Position numbers and translations under genes: made by a program
The notes under the pieces: generated by a model
What the model saw: the letters and a program-made list of their open reading frames with translations, nothing else
What the model was told of the DNA's origin: nothing
The model's database searches: none
Assembly: GCF_000469345.1 (NCBI RefSeq)
Contig: NZ_KI271108.1
Coordinates: forward strand, 21,196-57,202
Origin: Eubacterium ramulus ATCC 29099
GTDB lineage: Bacteria; Bacillota; Clostridia; Lachnospirales; Lachnospiraceae
DNA length: 36,007 nucleotides
Direction: 5' to 3'
Shown here: positions 15,642 through 24,670 of the stretch, piece after piece
Position numbering within the stretch: position 1 is the stretch's first letter
Layout: each line of letters opens with the position of its first letter

Positions 15642-16829
15642 TTACTCTTCCGCAGGAATCTCACCCTTGTATTTTGCAACCAGAGTCTGGATTCTCTGAT
15701 ATGGATCAAGCAGATCGCTGATGGATGCATCATGATTTAAGGTATCAATGATGTAAGCAATGTATTTGCTCATGTCACAGCTGATGTAGTAATCTCTGCT
15801 TAACAGTTCCGGTGTCTGGTATGCAAGGTTTGTAGTAACCACTTTATAGATCAGTCCGTCTTCTACCGCTTTGTCGAATTTCTCAAGACCGTTTGTGAAC
15901 AGACCGAAAGTAGCGATTACAAAGATTCTTCCGGCATTTCTCTTCTTTAATTCACGGGCAACATCGATCATACTTCCGCCGGAAGAGATCATGTCATCTA
16001 CAACCCATACATCCTTGCCATCCAGAGAAGAACCAAGGAATTCGTGAGCAACAATTGGGTTGGTACCGTCTACGATATGACTGTAATCACGACGTTTGTA
16101 GAACATACCCATATCTACGCCAAGTACGCTGGCAAGGAATACAGCACGGCTGGTAGCTCCCTCATCCGGGCTGATGATCATCAGATGATCATTGTCGATC
16201 TTTAAGTCATCTACAGCATTCAGGATACCTTTTACAAACTGGTAAGCTGGCTGAACAGTGTCAAATCCGTGAAGCGGGATTGCATTCTGTACACGAGGAT
16301 CATGTGCATCGAAAGTGATGATGTTGTCAACACCCATGCCGATCAGCTCCTGAAGTGCAAGTGCACAGTCCATGGACTCTCTTGCGGTACGTCTGTGCTG
16401 ACGGCTCTCATACAGGAATGGCATGATAACTGTGATTCTTCTTGCTTTACCGTTTGCAGCAGCGATCATACGTTTCAGATCCTGATAGTGATCATCCGGT
16501 GACATGTGGTTCTCATGTCCACAGAGTTTGTAAGTCAGGGAGTAGTTGGTTACATCTGTCATGATGTAAAGGTCATATCCACGAACGGATTCATGGATCA
16601 TACCTTTTGCTTCGCCACTTCCGAAACGCGGGCAGGATGCATCGATAATATAGGAGTCACGCAGGTAGCCTTTGAACGCGATGTCGTTCTCATGCTCGTG
16701 CTCACGTACACATCTCCATTTTACAAGATATTTGTCTACTTTTTCACCGATCTCACGGCAGCTCTCCAGCGGAATCATTCCGAGAGCGCCGGCCGGGATT
16801 GTTTCTAAGTTTCTCTGATCGTTATGCAT
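15642..16829 (-). CDS. prs: Ribose-phosphate pyrophosphokinase, long form
   Basis: A 395-residue PRPP synthetase, making phosphoribosyl pyrophosphate from ribose-5-phosphate and ATP for purine, pyrimidine, His, Trp and NAD synthesis. Motifs: the catalytic-loop-like PFLYESRQHRRTARE (137-151), the metal-site FDAHDPRVQNAI (173-184), and the PRPP loop VWVVDDMISSGGSM (274-287). It is about 80 residues longer than the usual ~315-residue enzyme and has an atypical N-terminus (IPLESCREIGEKVD), so it belongs to a divergent, longer branch. I start at 16829 (MHNDQRN), with GGAGGG 10 nt upstream; an ATG 21 nt earlier would overlap that RBS. Monocistronic, with its own promoter and terminator. Confidence 0.9.
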   Translation of the reverse strand: MHNDQRNLETIPAGALGMIPLESCREIGEKVDKYLVKWRCVREHEHENDIAFKGYLRDSYIIDASCPRFGSGEAKGMIHESVRGYDLYIMTDVTNYSLTYKLCGHENHMSPDDHYQDLKRMIAAANGKARRITVIMPFLYESRQHRRTARESMDCALALQELIGMGVDNIITFDAHDPRVQNAIPLHGFDTVQPAYQFVKGILNAVDDLKIDNDHLMIISPDEGATSRAVFLASVLGVDMGMFYKRRDYSHIVDGTNPIVAHEFLGSSLDGKDVWVVDDMISSGGSMIDVARELKKRNAGRIFVIATFGLFTNGLEKFDKAVEDGLIYKVVTTNLAYQTPELLSRDYYISCDMSKYIAYIIDTLNHDASISDLLDPYQRIQTLVAKYKGEIPAEE

Positions 16830-16882
16830 TAGAAAAGTTCCCTCCATCAAATCTTTTCATTTGTTTTTATAAATACGAAGGC

Positions 16883-16912
16883 ATTATAGCACTGAATCCC
16901 CTGTTATGACAA
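16883..16912 (-). promoter_or_regulatory. prs promoter
   Basis: Minus strand TTGTCA (16907-16912), an 18-nt spacer and a perfect TATAAT (16883-16888). Confidence 0.8.
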
Positions 16913-16961
16913 GGGATTTCTTGTGATATGGGCATTTGCACATATAATTAAGGAAAAAATC

Positions 16962-17945
16962 TTATTTTTCGGTTAGTTTTTTGCAAAGTCGGATATCATT
17001 GCCAAACAGATGCAGGATGATAAAGCTGTTCGAAATCCGGGAAAAGATACGTTCCGAATAAATAGATGCAATATCGAAGAGCTCCAGATTCGTGGAAATC
17101 AGCGTGGATTTCTGCTTGCGGATCCGCTCATTCAGGCATACAAAAAATTGTGATGTCGTGAAGGTGTTGGTCAGCTCTGTACCCAGATCATCGATGATGA
17201 GCAGATCACAATCGAAGATATTGCGGTAACTTTCTGCTGCCTGCGGTTCTCTGGTAAAGGTTTTCTGAGCCAGCAGTTCAAACAGGTGGTGAGCGGAAAA
17301 ATAAATTACAGAGTGACCGGTATCCAGCAGCTCTTTTGCGACGCAGTTGGACAAAAAAGTTTTGCCGACGCCGGTGTCACCGAAAAGCAGCAGATTCTCA
17401 AAGGTATCATCAAAGGTATCTACAAAACGATGGCATTGAACTACGGCGTTTCTGGCAGCTTCCAGGGAGGAAAGTTGTGTGTTGTCGTAAATGTCATCGG
17501 CATAATAGTCGTAGGAAAACGTGTCAAAATTTTCCTTTTCCAGAATGCCCTGCAGATTGGACTGGGTGTAGACCAGGTCAATGGCGGCCTGCTTCAGACA
17601 GTGGCAGCGTTTCTGGCCGATATAGCCGGTGTCCTGACAGTCCGGGCAGGTATAGGGTGGCTGAAAGTAATCTGCCGGATAACCGGCATTTTGCAGACAT
17701 TCCTGTTTACGGGCAGAAAGGGTCTGGATTTGATCGTGCAGATCCGTCAGGGCAGAGGCATCGCCATCCAACAGCTGTCTGGCCCGTCTGACGCTTAAAG
17801 ATGCGATCTGTGCATCCAGTTCGGTAATCTTTGGAATCTTTGCGGCAATCTCTTCCCGACGGGTATCGATGAGCTGCTGGCGTTTTAACTGCCGGTCCTG
17901 ATAGCCCCGCATGATCTGATCATATTGTGTATTGGTAAGTGGCAT
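16962..17945 (-). CDS. DnaI/DnaC-type helicase loader ATPase
   Basis: A 327-residue AAA+ protein. An N-terminal coiled-coil-like region (1-90) is followed by a zinc-binding element (C100-x2-C103, C114-x-C116, in TCPDCQDTGYIGQKRCHC), then an AAA+ domain with Walker A GDTGVGKT (189-196) and Walker B LLIIDDLG (248-255). This layout, with a central zinc motif, is that of DnaI-like primosomal proteins, which open and load the DnaB-type helicase onto single-stranded DNA. It follows the DnaD-like gene by 23 nt with RBS AAGGA, so the two form an operon. Downstream only a weak A/T hairpin is seen before the prs promoter. Confidence 0.92.
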   Translation of the reverse strand: MPLTNTQYDQIMRGYQDRQLKRQQLIDTRREEIAAKIPKITELDAQIASLSVRRARQLLDGDASALTDLHDQIQTLSARKQECLQNAGYPADYFQPPYTCPDCQDTGYIGQKRCHCLKQAAIDLVYTQSNLQGILEKENFDTFSYDYYADDIYDNTQLSSLEAARNAVVQCHRFVDTFDDTFENLLLFGDTGVGKTFLSNCVAKELLDTGHSVIYFSAHHLFELLAQKTFTREPQAAESYRNIFDCDLLIIDDLGTELTNTFTTSQFFVCLNERIRKQKSTLISTNLELFDIASIYSERIFSRISNSFIILHLFGNDIRLCKKLTEK

Positions 17946-17968
17946 AATATTTTTCCTTTATAGTTGGT

Positions 17969-19150
17969 CTAGGATTGTGGTTTGTTTTCGGTAGCAGACA
18001 TGGATTTCTGAAGCAGTTGCTGCTGCAGATCCTGATAATTGTTATTCCGCTGTTTGAAATTTGTAAACTGGCTGGCTGTGGCCGGCTGCTGCGAACGTTC
18101 CGGTCTGGATTTTTGCTGCTGATATACCTCATCCGCTTTTGCCACCGCGTCCATGGTATGGATCCCCGCTTTGTGCCATTTCTCGAGAATGGAATTTGCA
18201 TATCCAAAGTTCGGTTCATGGATGGCACGGATGGTTCGGCTGCATGCTTCTGCAATCAGTTCTTCCGGAAAACCAAATTTTGTACTCCACTGTTTCAAAA
18301 AGTTCATTTCAGGAGGTACAAGGTTACGTCCGCGGATACCGAAGGCTTTTATGACGGTATGGTACAGAGAACTGTCCTGGTTGAGCATCTGTCTGGCCTC
18401 TTCCACGGTACGGATATTGTGATCAGCAAAATCTTCTGCGATACGCTGCATATAATGAAGGCTGGTGTGTCCTTTGGAAACACAGTTTTCAATGAGAAAT
18501 TCAATGAGTTCTGTGGAAAAATGCAGTTCATCGTACCAGAAGAAGATCATATTCAGATCGTTCTGGTTCAGGGTGCGTCCCAGATATTTTTCTGTGATAA
18601 AGATCAGTTCCCGGACATCGGATTTTTCACAGAACGCACGGGTGTCATCCAACGTGTAAGCTGGGCGTTTTCGGGTTGCTGCCTGAATAAAATGATCTGT
18701 GACGTTTTCAGTGGAAGCACTTTGTTCCTGAGCGGTATTCTTTTTCGGATAAGGTGTTGAAATATTCTGACGGTTGGATACGACAGGGGAAGGAGATATT
18801 TTTTTCTCCTGCTGGGCAAGGTCTGCCGTGTCGTTCACCTGTGCAGCAGAGTATGCACTGTTAAGCATCCGGATGCCGGAGAGGTTGTCATTGGCATCGT
18901 ATTCCAGATGGAACAGCCGCAGCTTTTCCCAGTATTTTAAAGCCCGGAGAATATCCCGTTCTGTGCAGTCGAAATGATCTGCCAGACCGGAAAGGGAAAA
19001 ATCCGCAGAGGGCTGCGCAAAACAGCGGAGCAGGTACAGATAGATTTTTACGTATTCTCCGTTGGCGCGGGTCATGTATTGATCAATAAAAATATTCGGC
19101 ACGCAGGTTGCTGCCGCCGACTGGTCATGATATAACGTAATTTTTGCCAT
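17969..19150 (-). CDS. DnaD-like replication initiation protein
   Basis: A 393-residue protein with an N-terminal winged-helix domain (about 25-110, with IFIDQYMTRANGEYVKIYLYLL and FDCTERDILRALKYWEKLRL) and two C-terminal DnaB_2/DnaD-type helical repeats (about 165-245 and 255-345). The second has the characteristic YANSILEKWHKAGI. A polar, low-complexity linker (115-165) and a Gln/Asn-rich tail flank them. Such proteins remodel origin DNA and bring in the helicase loader; pairing with the adjacent DnaI-like gene supports this. The RBS is weak. A TGATATACT extended -10 sequence overlapping the murC terminator tail may be the promoter. Confidence 0.88.
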   Translation of the reverse strand: MAKITLYHDQSAAATCVPNIFIDQYMTRANGEYVKIYLYLLRCFAQPSADFSLSGLADHFDCTERDILRALKYWEKLRLFHLEYDANDNLSGIRMLNSAYSAAQVNDTADLAQQEKKISPSPVVSNRQNISTPYPKKNTAQEQSASTENVTDHFIQAATRKRPAYTLDDTRAFCEKSDVRELIFITEKYLGRTLNQNDLNMIFFWYDELHFSTELIEFLIENCVSKGHTSLHYMQRIAEDFADHNIRTVEEARQMLNQDSSLYHTVIKAFGIRGRNLVPPEMNFLKQWSTKFGFPEELIAEACSRTIRAIHEPNFGYANSILEKWHKAGIHTMDAVAKADEVYQQQKSRPERSQQPATASQFTNFKQRNNNYQDLQQQLLQKSMSATENKPQS

Positions 19151-19209
19151 AGTTGTATCTCACTTTCGCCTTGAAGTATATCATATCGATTTTAAAAAGA
19201 GAAGAAAAA

Positions 19210-19256
19210 GATATCCACATCACAGCGGGGATAATCCCGTCTGAAATGTGGATATC
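19210..19256 (-). terminator. murC terminator
   Basis: An 11-bp stem GATATCCACAT / ATGTGGATATC with an inner GGGAT/TCCC helix. On the minus strand it is followed by TTTTTCTTC. Confidence 0.75.
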
Positions 19257-19263
19257 GTATTTT

Positions 19264-19332
19264 GAACGCAGTCGCTTTGCGACCTGCGTTCATGAGCAGG
19301 TAGCGAAAGCGGATTGCGAATGTCCGCTTTAC
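19264..19332. repeat. Dispersed structured repeat A, copy 2
   Basis: The 49-bp core 19284-19332 is 48/49 identical to copy 1. The left hairpin is GAACGCAG (19264-19271) / CTGCGTTC (19284-19291) enclosing TCGC-TTT-GCGA. The right hairpin is AAAGCGGA / TCCGCTTT (19306-19330). It begins 2 nt past the murC stop codon, so it is transcribed as part of the murC 3' end. Confidence 0.85.
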
Positions 19333-19333
19333 T

Positions 19334-20716
19334 TTAGCGTCTGCCTAGCAGATGCTCGCCCACCTGATAAATGTCGCCGGCTCCCATGGTAAGGATCAGA
19401 TCGTTGTCGGTACATGTCTCCAGCAGGAAGTTTTCGATGGCATCAAAGGACGGGAAGTAGTAACTTTCCGTTCCTTTGCGGCGGATGTCGTCTGCCAGAT
19501 CTTCGCAGTGAATTCCGAGAGTATCTGTCTCCCGGGCTGCATATACATCAGCAAGGACAACCACATCAGCCAGAGTCAGAGCATCGGAGAACTGATTCCA
19601 GAATGCTTTGGTACGGGTATAAGTATGCGGCTGGAAGACACAGATAATACGACCGTGCGGATAATTGCGTGCGGCAGTCAGTGTTGCAGCAATCTCTGTC
19701 GGATGATGTGCATAATCATCAATGATAGTGATGCCGCCGAGTTTTCCTTTGTATTCGAATCTTCTGGCAGTACCGCCGAAAGCCTGCAGACCGCGGATGA
19801 TGGTGTCTGTATCAATACCGGCTTCTGTCGCAAATGCGATAGCAGCCAGTGCGTTGGCGATATTGTGTCTGCCCGGAACGTTTAAGGTCACATGTCCGGC
19901 AGCCTGTCCGCGTACCAGGAACGTAAAGGATGGGCAGGCAGCTTCATTATAAGTAATGTCAGAAGCAGAGTAATCTGCGTCTTCTGTCAGTCCGAACGTA
20001 ACGACACGTTCTTTTAAGTCTGCGATAATCTCTTCCGGATGCTCAATGGCTGCGTTCAGGATCAGGACACCATCTGCAGCTGTATTCTGAGCAAATTTAT
20101 GGAACGAATTTCGAATGTCATTGATATCCTTGAAGAAGTCCATATGATCTTCTTCGATGTTCAGGATAATGCTGTATTTCGGATGGAAATTCAGGAAACT
20201 GTTGGTGTATTCGCAGGCTTCTGTCAGAAATACATCGGAACCGCCCACGCGGATATTTCCTCCGATGGCTTCCAGCATACCACCCACAGAGATGGTCGGA
20301 TCAGTTTTGGCTTCCAGCAGAATGTGAGAGATCATGGATGTTGTGGTTGTCTTTCCGTGGGTACCGCTGACGGCGATGGATCTGGCATAGTTGTCCATGA
20401 GCTGTCCCAGGAACTGGGCACGGGTCAGCATTGGGATGCCTGCGTCATTTGCAGCTTTCCACTCGGCATTATCCGGATGGATGGCTGCCGTGTAAACGAC
20501 CAGCTGAATGTCCTTTGTGATATTGGCTGCGCGTTGACCGATGAAAATCTTTGCGCCATTTTTTTCCAGCTGTTCTGTCAGAGCGGAGGCTTTATTGTCA
20601 GAACCGGATACGGTAAAGCCTTCCTTTAATAAAATTTCAGCGAGACCGCTCATGCTGATGCCGCCGATTCCTATAAAATGAATGTGAATAGGTTTTTCGA
20701 AATCAATTTTGTACAT
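19334..20716 (-). CDS. murC: UDP-N-acetylmuramate--L-alanine ligase
   Basis: A 460-residue Mur ligase that adds L-alanine to UDP-MurNAc, the first peptide step of peptidoglycan synthesis, in the cytoplasm. Domains: N-terminal Rossmann domain with GIGGISMSGLAE (16-27), central ATPase with the P-loop GTHGKTTTT (118-126), and C-terminal ligase domain with DDYAHHPTEI and FQPHTYTR. It has the normal bacterial MurC length. RBS AGGTGG lies 9 nt before ATG. It has its own promoter (20811-20839), and the 3' end contains repeat A and a terminator. murC is not in a dcw cluster here. Confidence 0.97.
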   Translation of the reverse strand: MYKIDFEKPIHIHFIGIGGISMSGLAEILLKEGFTVSGSDNKASALTEQLEKNGAKIFIGQRAANITKDIQLVVYTAAIHPDNAEWKAANDAGIPMLTRAQFLGQLMDNYARSIAVSGTHGKTTTTSMISHILLEAKTDPTISVGGMLEAIGGNIRVGGSDVFLTEACEYTNSFLNFHPKYSIILNIEEDHMDFFKDINDIRNSFHKFAQNTAADGVLILNAAIEHPEEIIADLKERVVTFGLTEDADYSASDITYNEAACPSFTFLVRGQAAGHVTLNVPGRHNIANALAAIAFATEAGIDTDTIIRGLQAFGGTARRFEYKGKLGGITIIDDYAHHPTEIAATLTAARNYPHGRIICVFQPHTYTRTKAFWNQFSDALTLADVVVLADVYAARETDTLGIHCEDLADDIRRKGTESYYFPSFDAIENFLLETCTDNDLILTMGAGDIYQVGEHLLGRR

Positions 20717-20810
20717 ATTTATCTACCACCTGTATATAAAAGATGTGTTATGGAAAAAGATTACTTTCGCATTGTGGTTTTCCGGATAACACGGATTATT
20801 ACTTTAAAAT

Positions 20811-20839
20811 ATTATACCCCATTGATGGTGGATTGGCAA
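20811..20839 (-). promoter_or_regulatory. murC promoter
   Basis: Minus strand TTGCCA (20834-20839), a 17-nt spacer and TATAAT (20811-20816). Confidence 0.78.
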
Positions 20840-20993
20840 CGCTTTTGCATTCGAGTCGAAAATATCTGTTTCGGAAGTTCGGGAGTAGTTGCATTCAAGT
20901 TGAATTTTAGGTTTACTCGGAGACATGGTATTACCGCTTGTGAGATTTGTCAAAAATTACCGATAATTTACATAAAAATTGTTAAATGTGTGG

Positions 20994-21021
20994 TGTACAG
21001 CAACGAAAAATATGTTATAAT
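20994..21021 (+). promoter_or_regulatory. glgC-glgD promoter
   Basis: TGTACA (20994-20999), 16 nt, TATAAT (21016-21021), with a TG-n extension (TGTTATAAT). Confidence 0.65.
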
Positions 21022-21091
21022 TCTGATATCAAATTTAATTTTTAAATAGCAGTGTGTCTGATCATGCTGTTATTGGCAAGAGGTGATTTAC

Positions 21092-22363
21092 ATGATTCGA
21101 AAGGAAATGATTGCGATGCTTCTGGCGGGAGGTCAGGGAAGCCGTCTCGGCGTGCTGACTGCAAATGTTGCAAAACCGGCAGTTGCATTCGGAGGTAAAT
21201 ATCGTATTATCGATTTTCCGCTCAGTAACTGTATTAATTCCGGAATCGACACAGTCGGTGTACTGACCCAGTACCAGCCGCTTCGGTTAAATACGCATAT
21301 CGGTATTGGTATTCCGTGGGATCTGGATCGTAATAACGGTGGTGTTACGATTTTGCAGCCATATGAGAAAAGTGGCGGAAGTGAATGGTATTCCGGTACA
21401 GCGAATGCTATTTATCAGAATATGAAATACATAGACAGTTACAATCCGGAATATGTACTGATCTTGTCCGGAGACCATATCTATAAGATGGACTATGAAG
21501 TGATGCTTGATTTCCATAAGCAGAACAATGCGGATGTTACCATCGCAGTTATGCCGGTGCCGATGGAGGAGGCAAGCCGTTTTGGTATCGTAGTGGCCGA
21601 TGAGGAGAACCGTATTTGTGAGTTCCAGGAGAAACCGGCAGAGCCAAAGAGCAATCTTGCGTCCATGGGAATTTATATTTTCAGCTGGAAAGCACTGAAA
21701 GAAGCGCTCATTGCAAACGAGGATGTGGAGAACTGTGACTTTGGTATGCATGTGATCCCATACTGCTTTGATCAGGGGGAGCGTATTTTTGCATACGAAT
21801 ACAACGGATACTGGAAAGATGTAGGAACCCTTGGTTCTTACTGGGAAGCTAATATGGAGCTCATCGATCTGATTCCGGAGTTTAATCTGTATGAAGAATA
21901 CTGGAAAATCTATACCAAGAGTGATGTCCTTGCACCACAGTATATTGCTGCTGATGCAAAAGTGGACAAGAGTATCATTGGTGAGGGTACGGAAGTGTAC
22001 GGTGAAGTACATAGCTGTGTCATCGGTGCTAACGTAACCATCGGAAAAGGAAGCGTTGTCCGTGATTCCATTCTTATGGAAGGTGTGACCATCGGAGAGA
22101 ATGTTGTGATCGACAAGGCGATCATCGCAGAGGATACCCTGATCGGAGATAATGCGGTGCTTGGTGTCGGTGAGGAAAAACCGAATAAATTAAAAGAGAG
22201 CGTTTATGCATTTGGCCTTGTGACCATCGGAGAAAAATCCGTGATTCCGCCAGATGTAAAAATCGGAAAAAATACTGCAATTTCAGGTGTGACAACACCG
22301 GAAGATTATCCGGATGGATTGCTTGACAGCGGGGAATATATTGTTAAGGCAGGTGGCAAATAA
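21092..22363 (+). CDS. glgC: Glucose-1-phosphate adenylyltransferase, catalytic subunit
   Basis: A 423-residue ADP-glucose pyrophosphorylase: glucose-1-phosphate + ATP to ADP-glucose + PPi, the committing step of glycogen synthesis. The N-terminal nucleotidyltransferase domain has LAGGQGSRL (11-19), [16 protein letters not shown] (95-110), catalytic D128 in [10 protein letters not shown] and K181 in FQEKP. The C-terminal left-handed beta helix has hexapeptide repeats ([23 protein letters not shown]). Start 21092 is chosen for RBS AAGAGGTG; the longer GTG start at 21083 would overlap it. It overlaps glgD by one base (TAATG), so the two are translationally coupled. Other glycogen genes are not in the window. 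Confidence 0.96.
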   Translation: MIRKEMIAMLLAGGQGSRLGVLTANVAKPAVAFGGKYRIIDFPLSNCINSGIDTVGVLTQYQPLRLNTHIGIGIPWDLDRNNGGVTILQPYEKSGGSEWYSGTANAIYQNMKYIDSYNPEYVLILSGDHIYKMDYEVMLDFHKQNNADVTIAVMPVPMEEASRFGIVVADEENRICEFQEKPAEPKSNLASMGIYIFSWKALKEALIANEDVENCDFGMHVIPYCFDQGERIFAYEYNGYWKDVGTLGSYWEANMELIDLIPEFNLYEEYWKIYTKSDVLAPQYIAADAKVDKSIIGEGTEVYGEVHSCVIGANVTIGKGSVVRDSILMEGVTIGENVVIDKAIIAEDTLIGDNAVLGVGEEKPNKLKESVYAFGLVTIGEKSVIPPDVKIGKNTAISGVTTPEDYPDGLLDSGEYIVKAGGK

Positions 22364-23481
22364 TGAAAGCATTAGGTATTATTTTAGCAGGTGGTAATAA
22401 TTACAGAATGAGAGAGCTTTCCGAAAAGAGAGCCATTGCTGCAATGCCGGTAGGCGGTGGATTCCGTGCCATTGACTTTGCACTGAGCAATATGAGCAAT
22501 TCTCATATCCAGCGGGTTGCGGTTCTGACCCAGTATAATTCCCGTTCCTTAAATGAGCATCTGAACTCTTCTAAATGGTGGGATTTCGGACGTAAGCAGG
22601 GTGGCCTGTATATTTTTACACCGACGATCACGGCAGAGAACGGAAACTGGTACCGCGGAACAGCGGATGCCCTGGCACAGAACATTGATTTTCTGAAGCG
22701 CAGCCATGAACCGTATGTTATTGTGGCAGGCGGCGATTGCGTATACAAACTGGATTATAATAAGGTACTGGATTATCATATCCAGAAGAAAGCGGACATC
22801 ACCATTGTGTGCAAAGATGTACCGATGACAGAGGATGTCAGCCGGTTTGGTGTTGTTCAGATGAATGAAGAATCCCGTATCGTGGATTTCGAGGAAAAAC
22901 CGATGGTGGCTCAGTCCCATACAGTTTCCACCGGTATTTATGTGCTGCGCAGAAGACAGCTCATTGAGATGCTGGAGAAGAGTATGCAGGAGCACCGGTT
23001 TGATTTCGTTACAGATATCCTGATCCGTTACAAGAATCTGAAGCAGATTTACGGATACAAACTGGAAAATTACTGGAGCAATATCGCCAGTGTGGAATCT
23101 TATTATCAGACAAACATGGATTTCCTGAAACCGGAGATCCGCAATTATTTCTTCCATCAGGAACCATATATATATTCCAAGGTGGATGATCTGGCTCCGG
23201 CAAAATATAATACGGGAGCAGAAGTCCGCAACAGTCTTGTGGCGAGCGGATGTATTATCAATGGAACAGTGGAGAACTCCGTACTGTTCAAACAGGTATT
23301 TGTAGGCAAGAACTGCGTAATTAAAAATTCTATTATTTTGAACGATGTTTACATCGGTGACAATACGCATATTGAGAATTGTATCGTGGAGAGTCGAGAT
23401 ACAATTTGTGCCAATACTTATTTGTGCGGCGAAGATGAGGTGAAAATTGTGCGCGGGCACAATGAACGTTATATCATGTAG
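22363..23481 (+). CDS. glgD: Glucose-1-phosphate adenylyltransferase subunit GlgD
   Basis: A 372-residue GlgC paralog. It keeps the overall fold ([39 protein letters not shown] and C-terminal hexapeptides such as [15 protein letters not shown]). The nucleotide-binding loop LAGGxGxRL of GlgC is degraded to LAGGNNYRM. In Bacillota GlgD is known as a non-catalytic or weakly catalytic partner that activates GlgC in a heterotetramer. The direct one-base overlap with glgC fits equimolar synthesis. No terminator is evident after it, so transcription may continue into spoVG. Confidence 0.95.
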   Translation: MKALGIILAGGNNYRMRELSEKRAIAAMPVGGGFRAIDFALSNMSNSHIQRVAVLTQYNSRSLNEHLNSSKWWDFGRKQGGLYIFTPTITAENGNWYRGTADALAQNIDFLKRSHEPYVIVAGGDCVYKLDYNKVLDYHIQKKADITIVCKDVPMTEDVSRFGVVQMNEESRIVDFEEKPMVAQSHTVSTGIYVLRRRQLIEMLEKSMQEHRFDFVTDILIRYKNLKQIYGYKLENYWSNIASVESYYQTNMDFLKPEIRNYFFHQEPYIYSKVDDLAPAKYNTGAEVRNSLVASGCIINGTVENSVLFKQVFVGKNCVIKNSIILNDVYIGDNTHIENCIVESRDTICANTYLCGEDEVKIVRGHNERYIM

Positions 23482-23584
23482 TCACGCTGTACGCGGCAGA
23501 GGGGAAAAGACCGGCATTGATGTGACAGCTCAGCATACGAACCGACCTGCTGTGAAGAAAAAATATACACAGGGGAAAAGAAGT

Positions 23585-23848
23585 ATGAATATTACAGATG
23601 TGAGAATTCGAAAAGTTGACAAAGAAGGAAAAATGAAGGCTGTTGTATCGATCACGATTGATAACGAATTTGCAGTGCACGACATTAAAATCATCGAGGG
23701 TGAGAAAGGTGTATTCATTGCAATGCCAAGCCGGAAAAACGCAGAAGGGGAGTATAGAGATGTAGCCCATCCGATCAATTCTGATACAAGAACACAACTT
23801 CAGGAAATGATCATGGAAAAATATCGTGAAGAAATTGCGGAAGCATAA
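23585..23848 (+). CDS. spoVG: SpoVG family RNA/DNA-binding regulator
   Basis: An 87-residue SpoVG, recognised from [11 protein letters not shown], the [23 protein letters not shown] core and [20 protein letters not shown]. Family members are small nucleic-acid-binding proteins affecting sporulation septation, the cell envelope and virulence genes. I start at 23585, with AGGGGA 8 nt upstream; in-frame readings extending back to 23447 would overlap glgD without an RBS. The spoVG-pth-mfd neighbourhood resembles B. subtilis, with glmU and prs missing from between. It is followed by a terminator. Confidence 0.95.
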   Translation: MNITDVRIRKVDKEGKMKAVVSITIDNEFAVHDIKIIEGEKGVFIAMPSRKNAEGEYRDVAHPINSDTRTQLQEMIMEKYREEIAEA

Positions 23849-23872
23849 ATAATTGTGGTATACTATCCACAA
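23835..23872 (+). promoter_or_regulatory. Possible pth promoter inside an inverted repeat
   Basis: TTGCGG (23835-23840), 18 nt, TATACT (23859-23864) with a TG-n extension. The -10 lies in the loop of a perfect inverted repeat TTGTGG (23853-23858) / CCACAA (23867-23872). A terminator hairpin follows only about 15 nt after the expected start site. Confidence 0.45.
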
Positions 23873-23884
23873 CTGCACAGAAGG

Positions 23885-23917
23885 AGAATCCTGCATTGCA
23901 CAGGATTCTTTCTTTTT
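23885..23917 (+). terminator. spoVG terminator (or pth leader attenuator)
   Basis: AGAATCCTG / CAGGATTCT with loop CATTGCA, followed by TTCTTTTT. Being downstream of the possible pth promoter, it could also act as a leader terminator. Confidence 0.8.
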
Positions 23918-23942
23918 GATTTGCAAGAAATGCAAATCAAAA
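23914..23942. repeat. 12-bp inverted repeat adjoining the spoVG terminator
   Basis: TTTTGATTTGCA / TGCAAATCAAAA with loop AGAAA, overlapping the T-tract of the preceding terminator. The terminator-plus-hairpin layout is like that of repeat B, but the sequence is different. Confidence 0.65.
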
Positions 23943-23988
23943 GAAAAAATAAAGATGCGACCAAAAAGAAACAGGAGGAAGAATAGAA

Positions 23989-24558
23989 ATGTACCTCATC
24001 GTAGGACTTGGAAATCCAACCGCAAAATATGAAAAAACACGGCACAATGCAGGATTTGACGTTATTGATGCCATTGCAGATAAATATGGAATTGAACTGA
24101 ATTTACGAAAAGGGAAAGCTTTTTGCGGAACCGGTTATATCGAGGGGCAGAAAGTGATGCTGGCAAAACCGCAGACGTATATGAACCTCAGTGGTGACAG
24201 TGTCAGTGCCCTGGTGAATTTTTACAAGCTGGATCCGATGGAAGATCTGATTGTTGTCTTTGACGATATCAGTCTGGCCCCGGGCAATCTGCGGATCCGG
24301 AAAAAAGGAAGTGCGGGCGGACACAACGGTATCAAAGATATTATTGCAAAAACCGGGACGGATCAGTTTGCACGGGTTAAAGTCGGCGTGGGGGAAAAAC
24401 CGGCAGGCTGGGATCTGGCAGATCATGTGCTGGGACGGTTTTCGCTGGAGGACAGAGAAAAATTTGACGATGCAGTGAAAGAGGCTGTGGATGCTGTTAC
24501 GTTAATGGTTCAGGACAGAACTGACGAGGCAATGAACCGATATAACCGGAAGAAATAA
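23989..24558 (+). CDS. pth: Peptidyl-tRNA hydrolase
   Basis: A 189-residue Pth, which frees tRNA from prematurely dropped peptidyl-tRNA. Active-site residues are N9 in GLGNP, H19 in TRHNAGF, D92 in VFDDISL and N113 in GGHNGIK, each one residue before the E. coli N10/H20/D93/N114. RBS AGGAGG lies 10 nt before ATG. Normal length. It is followed after 112 nt by mfd, with folded RNA but no clear terminator between, so the two are probably one operon, as in B. subtilis. Confidence 0.97.
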   Translation: MYLIVGLGNPTAKYEKTRHNAGFDVIDAIADKYGIELNLRKGKAFCGTGYIEGQKVMLAKPQTYMNLSGDSVSALVNFYKLDPMEDLIVVFDDISLAPGNLRIRKKGSAGGHNGIKDIIAKTGTDQFARVKVGVGEKPAGWDLADHVLGRFSLEDREKFDDAVKEAVDAVTLMVQDRTDEAMNRYNRKK

Positions 24559-24576
24559 TGAGAGTGTAGACTTGCA

Positions 24577-24647
24577 GAGATGCACAGAAGAATATGTCAT
24601 GCATTGCATGACGTGCATCTCGCAGCAAGAATGCAGGGACATTCTTG
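24577..24647 (+). other. Two-hairpin spacer RNA between pth and mfd
   Basis: The first element is GAGATGCAC (24577-24585) / GTGCATCTC (24613-24621), enclosing GTCATGC (24596-24602) / GCATGAC (24606-24612). The second is CAAGAATG (24626-24633) / CATTCTTG (24640-24647). Neither is followed by a T-run, so they are not ordinary terminators. They end about 12 nt before the mfd Shine-Dalgarno. Confidence 0.65.
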
Positions 24648-24670
24648 AATAAATGTAAAGGAGGAATGAC

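Larger units (their letters stand above)
20717..21091. other. Divergent murC/glgC intergenic region
   Basis: About 375 bp. It contains the murC RBS and promoter on the left and the glgC promoter and RBS on the right. Between them (20840-20990) is moderately AT-rich DNA in which I see no strong hairpin, gene or repeat. Confidence 0.55.

Noticed and set aside
20678-21049. A 123-codon frame across the murC/glgC spacer
   Set aside because: It runs through both promoters, starts inside murC and has no RBS or family signature.
22549-23460. Long open frame antisense to glgD
   Set aside because: Shadow of glgD without RBS or recognisable domain.
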